Below, piece by piece: positions 47,176 through 56,366 of a stretch of DNA of 64,000 nt (its first letter is position 1; each line of letters opens with the position of its first letter). The stretch is taken from positions 792,487 to 856,486 of the forward strand of contig JAFEFN010000014.1 in assembly GCA_018240525.1 (NCBI GenBank), in the 5' to 3' direction. The DNA is from Pseudomonadota bacterium (GTDB taxonomy: Bacteria > Pseudomonadota > Gammaproteobacteria > Steroidobacterales > Steroidobacteraceae). Position numbers and translations under genes: made by a program. The notes under the pieces are model-generated. The model was not told the origin of the DNA. It saw only the letters and a list, made by a program, of their open reading frames with translations, and made no database searches.

Positions 47176-48999
47176 ATGACCGCGTGCGTTGCCTGCGGCA
47201 GTGTCGGATCGCACGGCGCGGGCCCGAGGCACGTCGCACTGCGCACCACCCTCTCCCTCTTCTGTCTTACCGGCTTCTCTGCACACGCGGCGGCGCCGCC
47301 CACCTGCACCCTCGCACAGCTGGCGGAAGTTCCGGTGACCATGTCCGGCACCAGGCCGATCGTGCATGCGCAGATCAACGGTGCCGACGCTGCGCTCATT
47401 GCCGATAGCGGGGCCTTTTTCAACAGCATGACTTCGGCGGCGGCTGCACGATTCAAGCTCCCGCTGCGCATGGCGCCGATGGGTTTCTCCGTTTCCGGGG
47501 TCGGTGGCGATCGCTCGGCCGACCTGACCACCGTCAAGGAATTCACCTTCGCCGGCGCCAAGCTGGCGAACGTCGATTTCGTCGTCGTGGGTAACGATTC
47601 TGGCGGTGCCGTGGGCCTGCTGGGCCAAAACATCCTCAGCATGCGCGACACCGAGTACGACCTGGCAAATGGCGTCATCCGAATCATGCGGGAGAAGGAA
47701 TGCAGGGGTCAGGGACTTGCCTACTGGTCGCGTTCCGCGCCCGCCTCCGAGATCGATATCGAGCGCATCTCCCCTCCCCAGATGCACATCCTGGGCGACG
47801 TTTACGTCAACGGCGTCAAGGTCAGGGCGATGTTCGATACAGGTTCCGCCAGCTCAGTACTGTCACTCGCCGCCGCCAAGCGTGCCGGTATCACCCCCAC
47901 GACGGAGGGAGTGAAGGCAGCCGGGACCGGGGTCGGTCTCGGCAGCCACTACGTACAAAAATGGATCGCACCGATACCCAGCTTCAAGATCGGCGACGAA
48001 GAAATCCGCGATACGCACATGTACATCGCCGACATCGGCACGGAGCGCATCTCGGAAATGCTCCTCGGTGCGGACTTTTTCCTGGCGCACCACCTCTACG
48101 TGTCCCGCGACCGCGGCAAGCTCTACTTCACCTATAACGGCGGCCAGGTGTTCAACCTCGGGCACCCGCAAGACCAGCAGGAGGCGATCGTCGTGGCCTC
48201 CGGCCATGCGGTGGCGGGCGATGCCGAGCCGGTGGATGCGGCAGGGTTCAGCCGTCGCGCGGCCGCCGCCAGCGCCCGCGGCGACTACGCAAGCGCCGCT
48301 GCCGACCTCGACCGCGCCTGCGCGCTGGAACCCACCGAAGCGCGCTATTTCTACGAGCGGGGAATGGCGCACTGGGCGGGCCGCAAACCGGACCTGGCAC
48401 TCGCGGACTTCGATGCCGCTCTCAAGCTCAAGCCCGACCATGTACCCGCCCTGATGGCGCGCGCGCGAATGCACGCGAAGACGGACGTTGCCGCGGCGAC
48501 GGCGGACCTCGAGGCCGCCGATCGCGCGTTGCCGCAGGAAGCGGCCGAGCGCCTGGACATCGGCTCCCTGTACAGCAGCATCGATGCGCTCCCGGCCGCC
48601 CTGGCGCAATACTCGAAGTGGATAGACCACCACGAACGCACGGACGTTCTCATGGCGGCGGCACTCAACGATCGCTGCTACACGCGCGCGCTGCTGAACC
48701 AGGACGTATCGGCCGCATTGTCCGACTGTAACGCCGCATTGAAGCTGCAACCCAAGACTTCAGCCCATCTCGACAGCCGCGGGCTGGCGTACCTGCGGCT
48801 GGGACAGTACGACAAGGCGGTGGCCGACTTCGATGCGGCACTCGTCCTTGCGCCCAAGAACGCCAGCTCACGCTTCTGCCGCGGAATCGCCAAGATCCGG
48901 CAGGGACATCCGGCCGAAGGCCAGACGGACATCTCCGCAGCGACCGCCCAGTTCCCCAAGGTGGGCGAGCGCTTCGCGCGATACGGCCTGGTTCCCTAG
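47176..48999 (+). CDS. Exported double retropepsin-like aspartyl protease with TPR tail
   Basis: I prefer the ATG at 47176 (GGAG at 47162-47165) over a TTG at 47155. The 607-residue product has an export signal (LFCLTGFSAHA), a first retropepsin-like domain with ALIADSGAFFNSM and a second with RAMFDTGSASSVLSL, each followed by the loop pattern LLGQNILSMRDTEYDL or LLGADFFLAHHLYVS. Then come about six TPR-type helical pairs (residues about 370-590, for example AHLDSRGLAYLRLGQYDKAV). The first active site has Ser in place of Thr (DSG), as in some retroviral relatives. The role is unknown; TPRs suggest protein partners. Confidence 0.82.
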   Translation: MTACVACGSVGSHGAGPRHVALRTTLSLFCLTGFSAHAAAPPTCTLAQLAEVPVTMSGTRPIVHAQINGADAALIADSGAFFNSMTSAAAARFKLPLRMAPMGFSVSGVGGDRSADLTTVKEFTFAGAKLANVDFVVVGNDSGGAVGLLGQNILSMRDTEYDLANGVIRIMREKECRGQGLAYWSRSAPASEIDIERISPPQMHILGDVYVNGVKVRAMFDTGSASSVLSLAAAKRAGITPTTEGVKAAGTGVGLGSHYVQKWIAPIPSFKIGDEEIRDTHMYIADIGTERISEMLLGADFFLAHHLYVSRDRGKLYFTYNGGQVFNLGHPQDQQEAIVVASGHAVAGDAEPVDAAGFSRRAAAASARGDYASAAADLDRACALEPTEARYFYERGMAHWAGRKPDLALADFDAALKLKPDHVPALMARARMHAKTDVAAATADLEAADRALPQEAAERLDIGSLYSSIDALPAALAQYSKWIDHHERTDVLMAAALNDRCYTRALLNQDVSAALSDCNAALKLQPKTSAHLDSRGLAYLRLGQYDKAVADFDAALVLAPKNASSRFCRGIAKIRQGHPAEGQTDISAATAQFPKVGERFARYGLVP

Positions 49000-49025
49000 G
49001 CCGCGGCGCTTACCCGCAGCAGGGT

Positions 49026-50726
49026 TCAGCCGGCGGGCGCGGCAAGCTCGCGGCGCAGGCGGGCATGGGCATGAGGCTGCGCAGGCGCCACCCTGCCAAT
49101 CGCGCGCAGCAAGGCATCCGGCGACACCGGACGTCCGAGGAATTGCCGCAGCAGCTGCGCGGTGGGCTGTTCCTCGCCGCTGCTGAGCAGGTGCTGCGCG
49201 GTCCACTCGTACCAGCGCGCGTTGCCGGCCTCGAACGGCCCGACACCGGCGCTGATGCGCTGGCGGATGTCCGCGGTGATGACGGCGCCGAGTCCGTAGT
49301 TGACCATGTAGCCGGGCTTGTGGACGAGTTGCACGCGCTGCGCCCACCAGGCGAGCTCGGGGTGGCTCTTCACGCCCAGATAGCGGTGCGTGATGTCGGT
49401 CCACACCCGGTTGGGGTCCGCATCCGGATCGCGCAGCATGCGCAGGTCGAACAGTGCCCAGGCGACATCGAGCATGACCCCGGAAAAGAGCGCCTTGAGC
49501 GATTCGGCCTCGCCCGCGGCCTGCCCGAGGTAGCGCCGCTGCCAGGCCGGCTCGTAGACGTTCCAGGCCGGCACGTCCGCGAATGCCTCGTAGAAGATCG
49601 CATCGCCGAGGTCCATGAACGCCGGGCGCGTGCGCAGCGCGAGCATGTGCACGACGTGCCCATTCTCGTGCACCAGTTCGTTGAGCGGGCCGAGCCCCCC
49701 CTGCCCGTAGCTGGCCGACACCCGCACGATGGTCGGCACCCAGCGGCCGGCGACGATCCGCCCGCGCCGGACATAGTCGGTGTATGCCAGCGGGGCCTTG
49801 CCGGGTCGGGGATCCAGGTCGTAGATGACGCCGTTCGCCGCCAGGTCCAGCCCGAGATCCTGGTAGTAGCGCTGGTTCAGCGGCTGCAGCTCGCCGCGGG
49901 GCGCGGTGTGCGCCAGCAGCCGGTCGGCCGCGCCCGCACGAAAGCGGTAGTCCCACGGCTCGATGTCGCTGTCGCGCGTGGCCCGGTGCCAGGCGGCCAG
50001 CGCCCGTTCGAGCCAGTGCTCGGCTTCCGCCGTCGGGATGCCCACCGTGTTGGCCGCATCATCGATGGGCGAGGAGCTGCGCCTCGCCTGCGCAGCGGCC
50101 ATGCGGATCATCCGACGGTACGGACTGTCGCTGCCGCCATCCCCATTCAGCGCCTGCCAGAGCGGAACAAAGGAGAGGAACAGCGCCTTGCGCCGCGCCG
50201 CCTCGGGCAGGTACGTGAGCATCTCCAGGGCGGCCACGCGCGTCACCCGGCCATCCTCGAAGTGCAGGCTGTTGCCGAGCTCGGCGAAGCAGGCATACAG
50301 CGACTGCTGCAGGGTCACCAGGGGCACCTCGTGCCGCCCCGCCTCATCGCAGCGGCCCGCGGGCGCCAGCGATTCGGGGGTGTCACCGGACTCCGCGACG
50401 GCGGACTGCATGACCGTGATCGCGCGGCTGTCGGCGCCCGACAGGCCGGCCGCCGGGATCGCCGGCAACCCCGTCAGCAGTTGTGCGCGGCGGGTGCTGT
50501 AGATGGCCTGCCATTGGTCGCGGCTGCTGCCGCCGTAACCGTCTGCATACCGGGCCGGGTCCGAATCGATCAGCGCGACGGCACTCTGCGCATCGTTGAA
50601 ATCGGCATAGGCGATCTCCAGCGGTGCCAGCTCGGCAGGCGCCGCGCGCGCAACGCCCGCCAGCGAGCTGCCGCCCAGGAGCGCGACCACGCACGCGCGC
50701 AAAGCGCATTGGAGCACGCCGCGCAC
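49026..50726 (-). CDS. Secreted M3-like zinc metallopeptidase
   Basis: The GTG at 50726 starts two bases after the stop of the glutathione peroxidase gene; no later ATG keeps the signal LRACVVALLGGSSLAGVARA. The 566-residue product has the zinc motif HENGH (HExxH) in LNELVHENGHVVHM near residue 355 with a downstream acidic ligand candidate in IFYEAFADVPAW (about 25 residues on), as in M3-type thimet peptidases. Much of the N-terminal half is helical. Substrate unknown; probably periplasmic. Confidence 0.8.
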   Translation of the reverse strand: MRGVLQCALRACVVALLGGSSLAGVARAAPAELAPLEIAYADFNDAQSAVALIDSDPARYADGYGGSSRDQWQAIYSTRRAQLLTGLPAIPAAGLSGADSRAITVMQSAVAESGDTPESLAPAGRCDEAGRHEVPLVTLQQSLYACFAELGNSLHFEDGRVTRVAALEMLTYLPEAARRKALFLSFVPLWQALNGDGGSDSPYRRMIRMAAAQARRSSSPIDDAANTVGIPTAEAEHWLERALAAWHRATRDSDIEPWDYRFRAGAADRLLAHTAPRGELQPLNQRYYQDLGLDLAANGVIYDLDPRPGKAPLAYTDYVRRGRIVAGRWVPTIVRVSASYGQGGLGPLNELVHENGHVVHMLALRTRPAFMDLGDAIFYEAFADVPAWNVYEPAWQRRYLGQAAGEAESLKALFSGVMLDVAWALFDLRMLRDPDADPNRVWTDITHRYLGVKSHPELAWWAQRVQLVHKPGYMVNYGLGAVITADIRQRISAGVGPFEAGNARWYEWTAQHLLSSGEEQPTAQLLRQFLGRPVSPDALLRAIGRVAPAQPHAHARLRRELAAPAG

Positions 50727-50728
50727 GC

Positions 50729-51214
50729 TCAGGACGGCAGTACCGCCTCGATGGCACCCGCAAGGTTCTGCGGCTTGGCGGTCGGGGCGAAGCGCGCCAC
50801 CACCTGGCCGCGGGGATCGACCAGGAACTTGGTGAAGTTCCACTTGATCCGCTCGGTGCCGAAAATCCCGGGGGCTGCCTTCTTCAGTTCCTGGTAGAGC
50901 GGATGCGTGCCTACGCCGTTCACCTCGATCTTGGAAAACATCGGGAAGCTGACATCGTAGGTGGTGGAGCAGAAGTTCCTGATCTCCGCCTCGTTGCCGG
51001 GCTCCTGGTGCCCGAACTGGTCGCAGGGGAAGCCCAGGATCTGCAGGCCCCGGTCCTGGTACTTGCGGAACAGGGCCTCGAGCCCGGTGTACTGGGGAGT
51101 GAAGCCGCACTTGCTGGCGACGTTCACGATCAGCAGCGCCTTGCCGGAAAAGGCCGCGAGGGACGTGGTCTCCCCGGTGATCGTCTTCAAGGGGACATCC
51201 TGCAGGCTGCTCAT
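50729..51214 (-). CDS. Glutathione/thioredoxin peroxidase (GPx family)
   Basis: The ATG at 51214 gives a 161-residue thioredoxin-fold protein with the catalytic set: Cys36 in NVASKCGFTPQYTGL, Gln70 in FPCDQFGHQEPG, and Trp125 with Asn in IKWNFTKFLVD. Cysteine, not selenocysteine, is at the active site. It reduces hydrogen and lipid peroxides with thioredoxin or glutathione, in the cytoplasm. The secreted metallopeptidase gene follows by two bases, an unusual operon pairing. Confidence 0.95.
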   Translation of the reverse strand: MSSLQDVPLKTITGETTSLAAFSGKALLIVNVASKCGFTPQYTGLEALFRKYQDRGLQILGFPCDQFGHQEPGNEAEIRNFCSTTYDVSFPMFSKIEVNGVGTHPLYQELKKAAPGIFGTERIKWNFTKFLVDPRGQVVARFAPTAKPQNLAGAIEAVLPS

Positions 51215-51427
51215 GGGAAAGCTCCTCGTTGTTGTTCCATGCCGGATCCCCATCCGGGCAGGCTGCAGGATAGCGCATGCCGGCTTCTCCTTGCGCAGCA
51301 CCGCCTGCCTCGCACGGCAGAGCCGGTCATCCCACGCGTTCCTTATAGTGACTCGAGCGCGCCACCGCAGGGACGCCGCCGGCAAGCTCCTCGCGTCCGC
51401 CACCTCCACGCTGCGGGTATTCGAGCG

Positions 51428-52405
51428 CTAGGGCAGCTGCGGGATCCCGGCGCGGATGGCCGCCGAGAACTCCGGGCAGTTCCCGGCGCGCCGCGCGCGC
51501 TCGGTGATCCGTCCCATCCGGCGCAGCTCGGCGAGTGGGTACCGGGCATCCAGTCCACCCAGGGCATGAACGTACTCTGGCAGGAACCCGGAGAAGACCA
51601 GGCGGTAGTCCAGCGGAAGTGCCCCCACGATCTGCCGCAGCATGCGATACACCAGCGTCGTGCAGTTGACGGTGATGGTGTTGTAGAAGCGCGGCTGGCG
51701 TGCCAGTTGGTTGGCCTCTTCGATGTAGGCCAGGAAGAGGGAGCGGATATCCGCCTGCGGCAGCCGCAGCCGGTACAGGTAGTCATCCTCGCCGCGCACG
51801 TTGGTGCGCAGGAAGACGATGTCGCGCTCGTCCGCCGCGATGATGCTCAGCTCGAACTCCTTGAAGAAGCCGCCGATCTCGTTGAAGGCCTGGTTGCGCT
51901 CACGGCGGACCTCCACGGAGAACACCACGTGGTTGCCGTCCGCGAAGCCGAAGGAAAACAGCAGGTGCGCGATGGCGGGGCCGCGCCAGTAGGAGGTGAT
52001 CATGTCCAGGCTGAGCAGGCTCGACAGCCCGTAGTGCCGCGTCTCCCAGCGTGCGGTGTAGTCGGTGGGCGTGCGCCACTCGAAGTTGCGCACGTTCTCG
52101 AGGATGACCTCGTTCCCGCGCACCTCGCCATGGACCATCTGCGCGAGTTCGTCGGCCCAGGGGCGGTCATTGGAAGGCCTGAGCGAGTGCCACCATGCCT
52201 GCACGGCGGCGAACGCGAGCCCGAAGGCCAGCAGCGCCGGCCCGGGATGGCCCCGCCACACTCCCGTCACGACGGCCGCACAGAACGACAGCCACAGGAA
52301 CACCAGCGCGCCGCGCCGGCCGGGCCTCATGCACTGGAACCGCAGCGCCGCGGCGCCCCACGCCGCGGGCAACAGCACGGCCAGCGTCAGCGCTGCGGCG
52401 GGCAA
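51428..52405 (-). CDS. DUF4105 (Lnb N-terminal periplasmic type) protein
   Basis: No ATG exists near the natural beginning; the first plausible start is TTG at 52405, 5 bases after the mlaA stop. The 325-residue product has two N-terminal membrane helices (LTLAVLLPAAWGAAA and VFLWLSFCAAVVTGV) and the DUF4105 body: VRNFEWRTPTDYTARWETRH, SYWRGPAIAHLLFSFGFADG, FNEIGGFFKEFELSIIAADE, the TVNCTTLVYRML block with the conserved Cys, and YVHALGGLDARYPLAELRRM. The family has a papain/NlpC-like look with conserved Cys and His, but its reaction is not settled. Its coupling to mlaA suggests an envelope-lipid function. Confidence 0.85.
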   Translation of the reverse strand: MPAAALTLAVLLPAAWGAAALRFQCMRPGRRGALVFLWLSFCAAVVTGVWRGHPGPALLAFGLAFAAVQAWWHSLRPSNDRPWADELAQMVHGEVRGNEVILENVRNFEWRTPTDYTARWETRHYGLSSLLSLDMITSYWRGPAIAHLLFSFGFADGNHVVFSVEVRRERNQAFNEIGGFFKEFELSIIAADERDIVFLRTNVRGEDDYLYRLRLPQADIRSLFLAYIEEANQLARQPRFYNTITVNCTTLVYRMLRQIVGALPLDYRLVFSGFLPEYVHALGGLDARYPLAELRRMGRITERARRAGNCPEFSAAIRAGIPQLP

Positions 52406-52410
52406 GAGTC

Positions 52411-53298
52411 CTATTGACCCGCCTCTGCCCGCGGATCGGGGCGCGTGTGCCGGTGCCACATGCGGATGGCGTCGTCCTCGATGAGCGTCTTGCGCACGTA
52501 CAGGAAGCGCACGTTGTCGTATTCGAACACCGAACCGGTGCCGTAGTAGCGGAAGTCGGCGTTCGCGCGCGTATCGACCATCGCCACGGGCGTCAGGACC
52601 CACCCGATGGTGCCCTGGTAGACGGGCGGGAAATTGATCGCCCAGGCGGTGCCGAAGTCGGCTGCGAAGCCGAAGCCGTCGCGCAGCGTGTACGGTCCGA
52701 GGATGGGCACGACCAGGTAGGGCCCGGGGTGCACGCCCCAGCGCGCCAGGGTGTTCCCGAAGCCGGTGCGGGCCTTGGGAATGTGGGCCTCGGTGGCCAC
52801 GTCGAGGAGCCCCCCGATCCCCAGCGTGCTGTTCAGCGCGAAGCGACCGAGACTGCGCAGCGCAGGCCCGGGGCGCAGCTGCAGCAGGTAGTTCGCGGTG
52901 CTGACCACCTCGGTGAGGTTCGAAAAGAAGTTGTGGAGCCCGGATTGCACCGGGCGCGGCAAGCGGCGGTACCCGTTCGCCACGGGCAGGAAGACCGCCT
53001 CGTCGAAGCGCGCATTGAAGCGGTAGGTGAAGCGGTTCATCCGCTCCCACGGATCGTAGGTCATCAGGGAGGGAACGTCGGCTGCGGTCAGCGGGGGACC
53101 GAGCGCCGCCTCATCGATCCGGGGCGCCGGCGCGGCCTTGCTCGCGGCCACCAGCTCTTGCACGTGCTCCACGGCGGCTGCATTGTCGGCCGCAGGGGTC
53201 TGCGGTGGCTCGTTGCGCGCCGAGAAGTCGCTCGTGGCGCAACCGGCGAGCAGCTGCGCCAGCACCAGCGCAGGCAGGAGCCGCCGCGCGCGGCTCAC
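52411..53298 (-). CDS. mlaA: MlaA-family outer-membrane lipoprotein
   Basis: The 295-residue product has a lipoprotein signal ending in LLAGC (lipobox Cys20). The conserved blocks follow: DPWERMNRFTYRFNARFDEA, GLHNFFSNLTEVVSTANYLL, GRFALNSTLGIGGLLDVATE, GVHPGPYLVVPILGPYTLRD and the C-terminal NADFRYYGTGSVFEYDNVRF. MlaA extracts misplaced phospholipids from the outer leaflet for the Mla pathway. It overlaps the hydrolase gene upstream by four bases and is followed by the DUF4105 gene after 5 bases. No mlaFEDCB genes are visible nearby. Confidence 0.95.
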   Translation of the reverse strand: MSRARRLLPALVLAQLLAGCATSDFSARNEPPQTPAADNAAAVEHVQELVAASKAAPAPRIDEAALGPPLTAADVPSLMTYDPWERMNRFTYRFNARFDEAVFLPVANGYRRLPRPVQSGLHNFFSNLTEVVSTANYLLQLRPGPALRSLGRFALNSTLGIGGLLDVATEAHIPKARTGFGNTLARWGVHPGPYLVVPILGPYTLRDGFGFAADFGTAWAINFPPVYQGTIGWVLTPVAMVDTRANADFRYYGTGSVFEYDNVRFLYVRKTLIEDDAIRMWHRHTRPDPRAEAGQ

Positions 53299-54596
53299 GG
53301 CGCGGCACCGTGCCAGGTCCCGGCGAGCATCTGCAGCAGGTCGGCCGCCTGCTGGCGCTCCCCCAGGTTGCCAAGGTGACCGCCGTGCGGATAGACCGCG
53401 ATGCGCTCGCCGAGCGTGTTGCGCAGCCAGGCCAGCTCGTCGGCATCCAGAATGAGGTCGTCCGCGTTGGTCAGCGCGTAGTAGTCCGGGTTGCCGCTCA
53501 GCTCCGGGCCGATGAGGTCGAGCCGGTTCTGCGCAACCAGCGAGTCGCGCGTCGCGCCCGGGCGACGCGCCAGGTAGTACGGCACGAATACGCGCTCGAA
53601 GTACTCGGCGAAGGTGCGGGTGCGCAGCTCGCGGCCGACCGCGTCGGTCGAGTCCCCGACCGCGGGCGGATGCCGGGGGTCGGTGAACACCCCGGTCCCG
53701 GCGTACAGGTCGCCCTCGTAGAACATGTTCATGAGATCGAGCCTGAACACCAGCGCAATGGCCGCCTCGAAGTCCTTGTCGGTGCGCAGCACCGCGGCGA
53801 TCGCCGCGTACATGTCCGTCGTTTCCACGCGCATCTTGCCGTTGGCGCGATAAAAGTTCGCCAGGCGTGCGTACATGCGGCGATAGAGCTGTTCGATGTC
53901 CGCCTCGTTCGGACCGATGCTCTGGTCGAAGAGACGGTCCAGTCTCTGCATGGAGGCCAGCAGGCTGACCGGCGGATTGATCATCACCGCCCGGTGGATG
54001 TTGAGGCGGTGTTCACGTGCGTCGATCGACTTGACGACCGCCGCATTCGCCCCTCCCAGCGAGTAGCCGATGATGTGCACGTCGGTGACCTTGGCCCTGG
54101 GGGGCAGGTGCGCCAGGATGGCCTGGGCGGTGGCGTACAGGTCGCGTCCGTCCTGCTCCAGGTCGCCCGGCACGCCCGTGCTGGAGGCGGCCGCGATGAA
54201 GCGCGGAAAGGTCGGCGAGGGCAGGCTCAGCACGTGGTAGCCCGCCCCATAGAGGATCGCGCGCAGGCGTGACTGCGAGGTTGAATTCCCGTCGCTCCCG
54301 GTCCCGCCGATCACGATGACCACGGGCGCGGGCTTGTCCTGCAGCGCCAGCCACGCCCGCAGCCGGCGGTCGAACCACAGGACCTCCGGCAGCGGGCGCG
54401 CCCAGGGCAGCGCGATGTTGATCTCCTTGACGGGCACGGTGGCCGGCAGCGGCGCGATGTCCTGCGGGGCGGGGCCATACACGGTCGCCCGCAGGGCGGC
54501 GGAGTCGGCAAGGCCGGTGGCCGGAGGCTCCGCGCCGAGGGTCATCCCTGAACCCAGGATCAAGGCAAGGGCGCACAGCAGTCGGGTCGTCGGCAT
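53295..54596 (-). CDS. Secreted alpha/beta-hydrolase-fold protein
   Basis: The ATG at 54596 starts a signal peptide (MPTTRLLCALALILGSGMTL); the open frame further upstream adds nothing. The 433-residue product has the nucleophile elbow IIGYSLGG with Ser, an oxyanion-type strand VVIVIGGTGSDGNSTSQSRL, and a histidine near YPHGGHLGNL that would close the triad, with an Asp in NADDLILDADEL. Substrate unknown. Its last four bases overlap mlaA (ATGA), and DUF4105 follows, so the three make one operon for envelope lipid or acyl metabolism, by inference. Confidence 0.8.
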   Translation of the reverse strand: MPTTRLLCALALILGSGMTLGAEPPATGLADSAALRATVYGPAPQDIAPLPATVPVKEINIALPWARPLPEVLWFDRRLRAWLALQDKPAPVVIVIGGTGSDGNSTSQSRLRAILYGAGYHVLSLPSPTFPRFIAAASSTGVPGDLEQDGRDLYATAQAILAHLPPRAKVTDVHIIGYSLGGANAAVVKSIDAREHRLNIHRAVMINPPVSLLASMQRLDRLFDQSIGPNEADIEQLYRRMYARLANFYRANGKMRVETTDMYAAIAAVLRTDKDFEAAIALVFRLDLMNMFYEGDLYAGTGVFTDPRHPPAVGDSTDAVGRELRTRTFAEYFERVFVPYYLARRPGATRDSLVAQNRLDLIGPELSGNPDYYALTNADDLILDADELAWLRNTLGERIAVYPHGGHLGNLGERQQAADLLQMLAGTWHGAAP

Positions 54597-54716
54597 CGGT
54601 TCCAAATCGGTGCGGCGTCGTGTGGGAGGCAGGCGGAGCGCACAAAGTACCCTCGCCGCAACGCTCATGTCGAGCACGGCGCGCAGCCGCGGGGCGGTGA
54701 GCCTGGCCGGGCGCAG

Positions 54717-56354
54717 CTAGGCAAGCGCCTTGCTGACGATGGTCTGCGCTTCCGAGAGGACGCGCTGCAGCTGCTCCGGGCCGCGGAAGCTCTCCGCGTA
54801 GACCTTGTAGATGTTCTCGGTCCCGGAGGGCCGCGCCGCGAACCAGCTGTCCGCGCCGATCACCTTCAGGCCGCCGATGGGGGCGCCGTTGCCGGGCGCC
54901 TCGGTGAGGATCCTCGTGATCTTCTCCCCCGCGAGCTCCTTGAACGTCACCTCCCGCGCGGACAGGGCGGCCAGCTTCTTCTTCTGCGCCGGCGTGGCCG
55001 GGGCATCGATCCGGTCGGCGGCCGGCTCCCCCAGCTCGGCACACAGCTCCCGGTAGATCACCGCCGGGTCGCGTCCCAGCCGCGCGGTGATCTCCGCGGA
55101 CAGCAGGGCCGGGACGATGCCGTCCTTGTCCGTGGTCCAGACCCGGCCATCGCGACGCCGGAAGGAAGCGCCCGCGCTCTCCTCGCCGCCAAAGCACAGC
55201 GATCCGTCGATGAGTCCTCCGACAAACCACTTGAAGCCGACCGGCACCTCGTACAGTGCGTGGCCGAGCTTGGCGACGATGCGGTCGATCAGCTGCGTGG
55301 TCACGATCGTCTTGCCCACCGCGACCTCGCGGCGCCATTGCGGCCGGTGCTGCAACAGGTAATACACGGCGACGCTCAGGTAGTGGTTCGGCGGCATCAG
55401 CCCCGCGCGCGTCGCGATGCCGTGGCGGTCATGGTCGGTGTCGCACGCAAAGGCGATGTCGAAGCGGTCCTTCAGCGCGAGCAGCGACTGCATCGCATCC
55501 GGTGAGGAAGGGTCCATGCGGATCCTCCCGTCCCAGTCGCGCGTCATGAAGCGGAAGGTCGGGTCGACCGCGCTATTGGTGACGGTGAGATCGAGTTGGT
55601 AGTGCTCGGCGATGCGCGGCCAGTAATGCACGCCCGCACCCCCGAGTGGATCGACGCCCATGCGCAGCCGCGCGCCGCGGATCGCCTCGAAGTCGAGCAC
55701 GGTGCCGAGGTCGGCGACGTACGTGCCGAGATAGTCGTATCGGCGCGTCGTGGGTGCCCGCAGGGCCTGTGCAAGGGACACCCGGCGCACCCCCTTCAGT
55801 CCCGCCGCCAGGAGTTCGTTGGCGCGGGCCTCGATCCACCGGGTGATGTCGGTGTCCGCCGGGCCGCCGTTGGGCGGGTTGTACTTGAACCCACCGTCCT
55901 CGGGCGGATTGTGCGACGGGGTGATCAAGAGCCCGTCCGCCCGTCCTCCGGTGCGGCCGGCGTTGTAGGTCAGGATGGCATGCGAGACGGCCGGCGTCGG
56001 CGTGTATGCGTCATTTTCGGCCAGCATGAGCTGCACGCCGTTGGCGGCGAGGACCTCCAGCGCACTCACCCGCGCCGGCTCCGAGAGTGCATGCGTGTCG
56101 ATGCCGAGGAACAGCGGGCCATCGATCGAGTGCGTGGCGCGGAACTCGCAGATCGCCTGGCTCATGGCGAGCACGTGCGCCTCGTTGAAGGTGCGCGCCA
56201 GCGCGCAACCCCGGTGACCGGAGGTGCCGAAGGCGACCCGCTGCTCGGGGACCGCCGCATCCGGTGCCTCGCTGAAGTAGGCGGTGACCAGGCGCGCGAT
56301 GTCGGTGAGCGGGGCGGCCGTTGCCGGCTTGCCTGCGAGTGGGTTGGATTTCAT
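54717..56354 (-). CDS. pgm: Phosphoglucomutase (alpha-D-glucose phosphate-specific)
   Basis: The 545-residue product matches Pgm: VAFGTSGHRGCALARTFNEA near residue 40, the phosphoserine loop ITPSHNPPEDGGFKYNPPNG near 147, the magnesium loop FACDTDHDRHGIATRAGLMP near 300 (first Asp positions kept), GGEESAGASFRRRDGRVWTT near 400 and RPSGTENIYKVYAESFRG near the end. It interconverts glucose-1- and glucose-6-phosphate in the cytoplasm, feeding glycogen, trehalose and polysaccharide synthesis. Length is typical. It is followed on the same strand by the secreted hydrolase gene with a gap of 120 bases. Confidence 0.95.
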   Translation of the reverse strand: MKSNPLAGKPATAAPLTDIARLVTAYFSEAPDAAVPEQRVAFGTSGHRGCALARTFNEAHVLAMSQAICEFRATHSIDGPLFLGIDTHALSEPARVSALEVLAANGVQLMLAENDAYTPTPAVSHAILTYNAGRTGGRADGLLITPSHNPPEDGGFKYNPPNGGPADTDITRWIEARANELLAAGLKGVRRVSLAQALRAPTTRRYDYLGTYVADLGTVLDFEAIRGARLRMGVDPLGGAGVHYWPRIAEHYQLDLTVTNSAVDPTFRFMTRDWDGRIRMDPSSPDAMQSLLALKDRFDIAFACDTDHDRHGIATRAGLMPPNHYLSVAVYYLLQHRPQWRREVAVGKTIVTTQLIDRIVAKLGHALYEVPVGFKWFVGGLIDGSLCFGGEESAGASFRRRDGRVWTTDKDGIVPALLSAEITARLGRDPAVIYRELCAELGEPAADRIDAPATPAQKKKLAALSAREVTFKELAGEKITRILTEAPGNGAPIGGLKVIGADSWFAARPSGTENIYKVYAESFRGPEQLQRVLSEAQTIVSKALA

Positions 56355-56366
56355 GTCAGCCTCGAT

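Noticed and set aside
49065..50897. A 610-codon plus-strand open frame opposite the secreted metallopeptidase
   Set aside because: It is the reverse reading of a gene with a signal peptide and HENGH zinc motif and has no ribosome site or domain of its own.
53295..55338. A 441-codon minus-strand frame (54013-55338) spanning the boundary of pgm and the hydrolase
   Set aside because: It is a shifted frame across two real genes with a very Arg-rich, Ala-rich composition typical of GC-rich shadow frames.
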